This document shows positions 5,897 to 6,017 of a stretch of 6,017 nt of DNA, piece by piece. Positions within the stretch are counted from its first letter, which is position 1; each line of letters opens with the position of its first letter. The DNA comes from Bacteroidota bacterium (GTDB lineage: Bacteria > Bacteroidota > Bacteroidia > Flavobacteriales_F > PHOS-HE28), in NCBI GenBank assembly GCA_023412755.1, contig JAEZCB010000088.1:1-6017 (forward strand), read 5' to 3'. The notes under the pieces are model-generated. The model worked only from the letters and a program-made list of their open reading frames with translations, was not told the origin of the DNA and ran no database searches. A program made the translations under genes and the position numbers.

Positions 5897-5914
5897 GTCC
5901 GCCGTACGGCGGAC
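5897..5914. repeat. Perfect 18-bp palindrome GTCCGCCGTACGGCGGAC
   Basis: GTCCGCC (5897-5903), GTAC, GGCGGAC (5908-5914); every base pairs. It is the right terminal palindrome of the symmetric element and shares its last four bases with the next inverted repeat. GTCCGCC recurs at 5980-5986. Confidence 0.8.
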
Positions 5915-5967
5915 CCTCTGGGACTTTTAGCCCACTACCTCGCTTCGGTGACGGTCCCAGAGGGTCC
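5911..5967. repeat. Perfect 14-bp inverted repeat with 29-base loop
   Basis: GGACCCTCTGGGAC (5911-5924) and GTCCCAGAGGGTCC (5954-5967) are exact complements. The loop is 5925-5953 and starts with TTTT, with a small ACC/GGT stem possible at 5937-5939 and 5947-5949. This is the strongest single hairpin in the window. It could be a structured RNA, a transcription-ending structure or a repeat unit; the sequence alone does not decide. Confidence 0.75.
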
Positions 5968-5995
5968 CATAGGGTCCGGGTCCGCCATAGGGCGG
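5963..5995. repeat. Two ATA-loop hairpins at the right end
   Basis: CCC (5966-5968) and GGG (5972-5974) pair around ATA, extended by GG/CC beyond a T-T mismatch. CCGCC (5982-5986) pairs with GGCGG (5991-5995) around ATAG. A GCC/CGG-rich tract follows to the edge (5998-6014), and the cluster may continue outside. Confidence 0.55.
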
Positions 5996-6017
5996 TGCCG
6001 CCGGCCGCCGGCGCAAA

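Larger units (their letters stand above)
5752..5899. repeat. Inverted spacer pair (GGTAGAATA / TATTCTACC)
   Basis: Bases 5752-5771 and the reverse complement of 5880-5899 agree at 16 of 20 positions, sharing GAC, ATGT and GGTAGAATA. They sit in opposite orientation just inside two palindromes (5742-5754 and 5897-5914), giving the whole segment inverted-repeat symmetry. Confidence 0.65.
5664..6014. repeat. Cluster of REP/MITE-like palindromic intergenic repeats
   Basis: No convincing gene lies between 5570 and the right edge. Bases 5664-6014 are instead packed with short palindromes sharing a CC-RTA-GG core: CCCGTAGG (5668-5675), CCCATAGGG (5744-5752), GCCGTAGG (5797-5804), GCCGTACGGC (5901-5910), CCCATAGGG (5966-5974) and GCCATAGGGC (5984-5993). 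GGTCCCATAGGG occurs as a 12-bp direct repeat at 5741-5752 and 5963-5974. The pieces look like hairpin intergenic repeats I recall from other Bacteroidota, which often carry GGTAGAA/TTCTACC spacers. I cannot name the family. Components are listed separately. Confidence 0.75.

Noticed and set aside
5925..5953. Possible tRNA or rRNA fragment in the loop of the 14-bp inverted repeat
   Set aside because: I could not build a cloverleaf or recognise any conserved tRNA or rRNA segment; it behaves as a hairpin loop.

Overview
The window looks like a GC-rich chromosome segment of a Bacteroidota bacterium, most likely a Flavobacteriales-type organism and probably an uncultured one. Three signs point there. 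One gene ends in a type IX secretion (T9SS) type A sorting domain, a system confined to this phylum. A 100-residue protein belongs to a small family I know only from Bacteroidota. No start codon has a convincing Shine-Dalgarno site, while TAnnTTTG-like -7 elements lie close upstream of several starts.

Layout, left to right. Positions 1-850 (minus) hold the N-terminal part of a secreted protein built of ~64-residue DxDPGP-type repeats, cut by the window edge. A 281-base divergent intergenic stretch follows. At 1132-1434 (plus) is the 100-aa conserved protein that databases often label 'phosphoribosylpyrophosphate synthetase'. A 226-base convergent gap leads to a luciferase-like (LLM class) flavin-dependent oxidoreductase at 1661-2698 (minus). 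A 111-base divergent promoter region separates it from ffh (SRP54 GTPase) at 2810-4150 (plus), the clearest housekeeping anchor. After a 60-base convergent gap with a hairpin comes a T9SS cargo protein with an Omp28-like thioredoxin-fold region at 4211-5569 (minus). The last ~420 bases carry no gene.

The genes alternate in strand and do not form an operon. The only functional thread is export: Ffh delivers nascent proteins to the Sec translocon, and both secreted proteins carry Sec signal peptides. That link is general, not specific to this locus.

The most unusual part is the right end, 5664-6017. It is packed with short palindromes and inverted repeats, many sharing a CC-RTA-GG core. They include a nested symmetric element at 5742-5914 and a perfect 14-bp inverted repeat at 5911-5967. 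This resembles REP/MITE-like intergenic repeat clusters of Bacteroidota. I see no new protein-coding system in the window.
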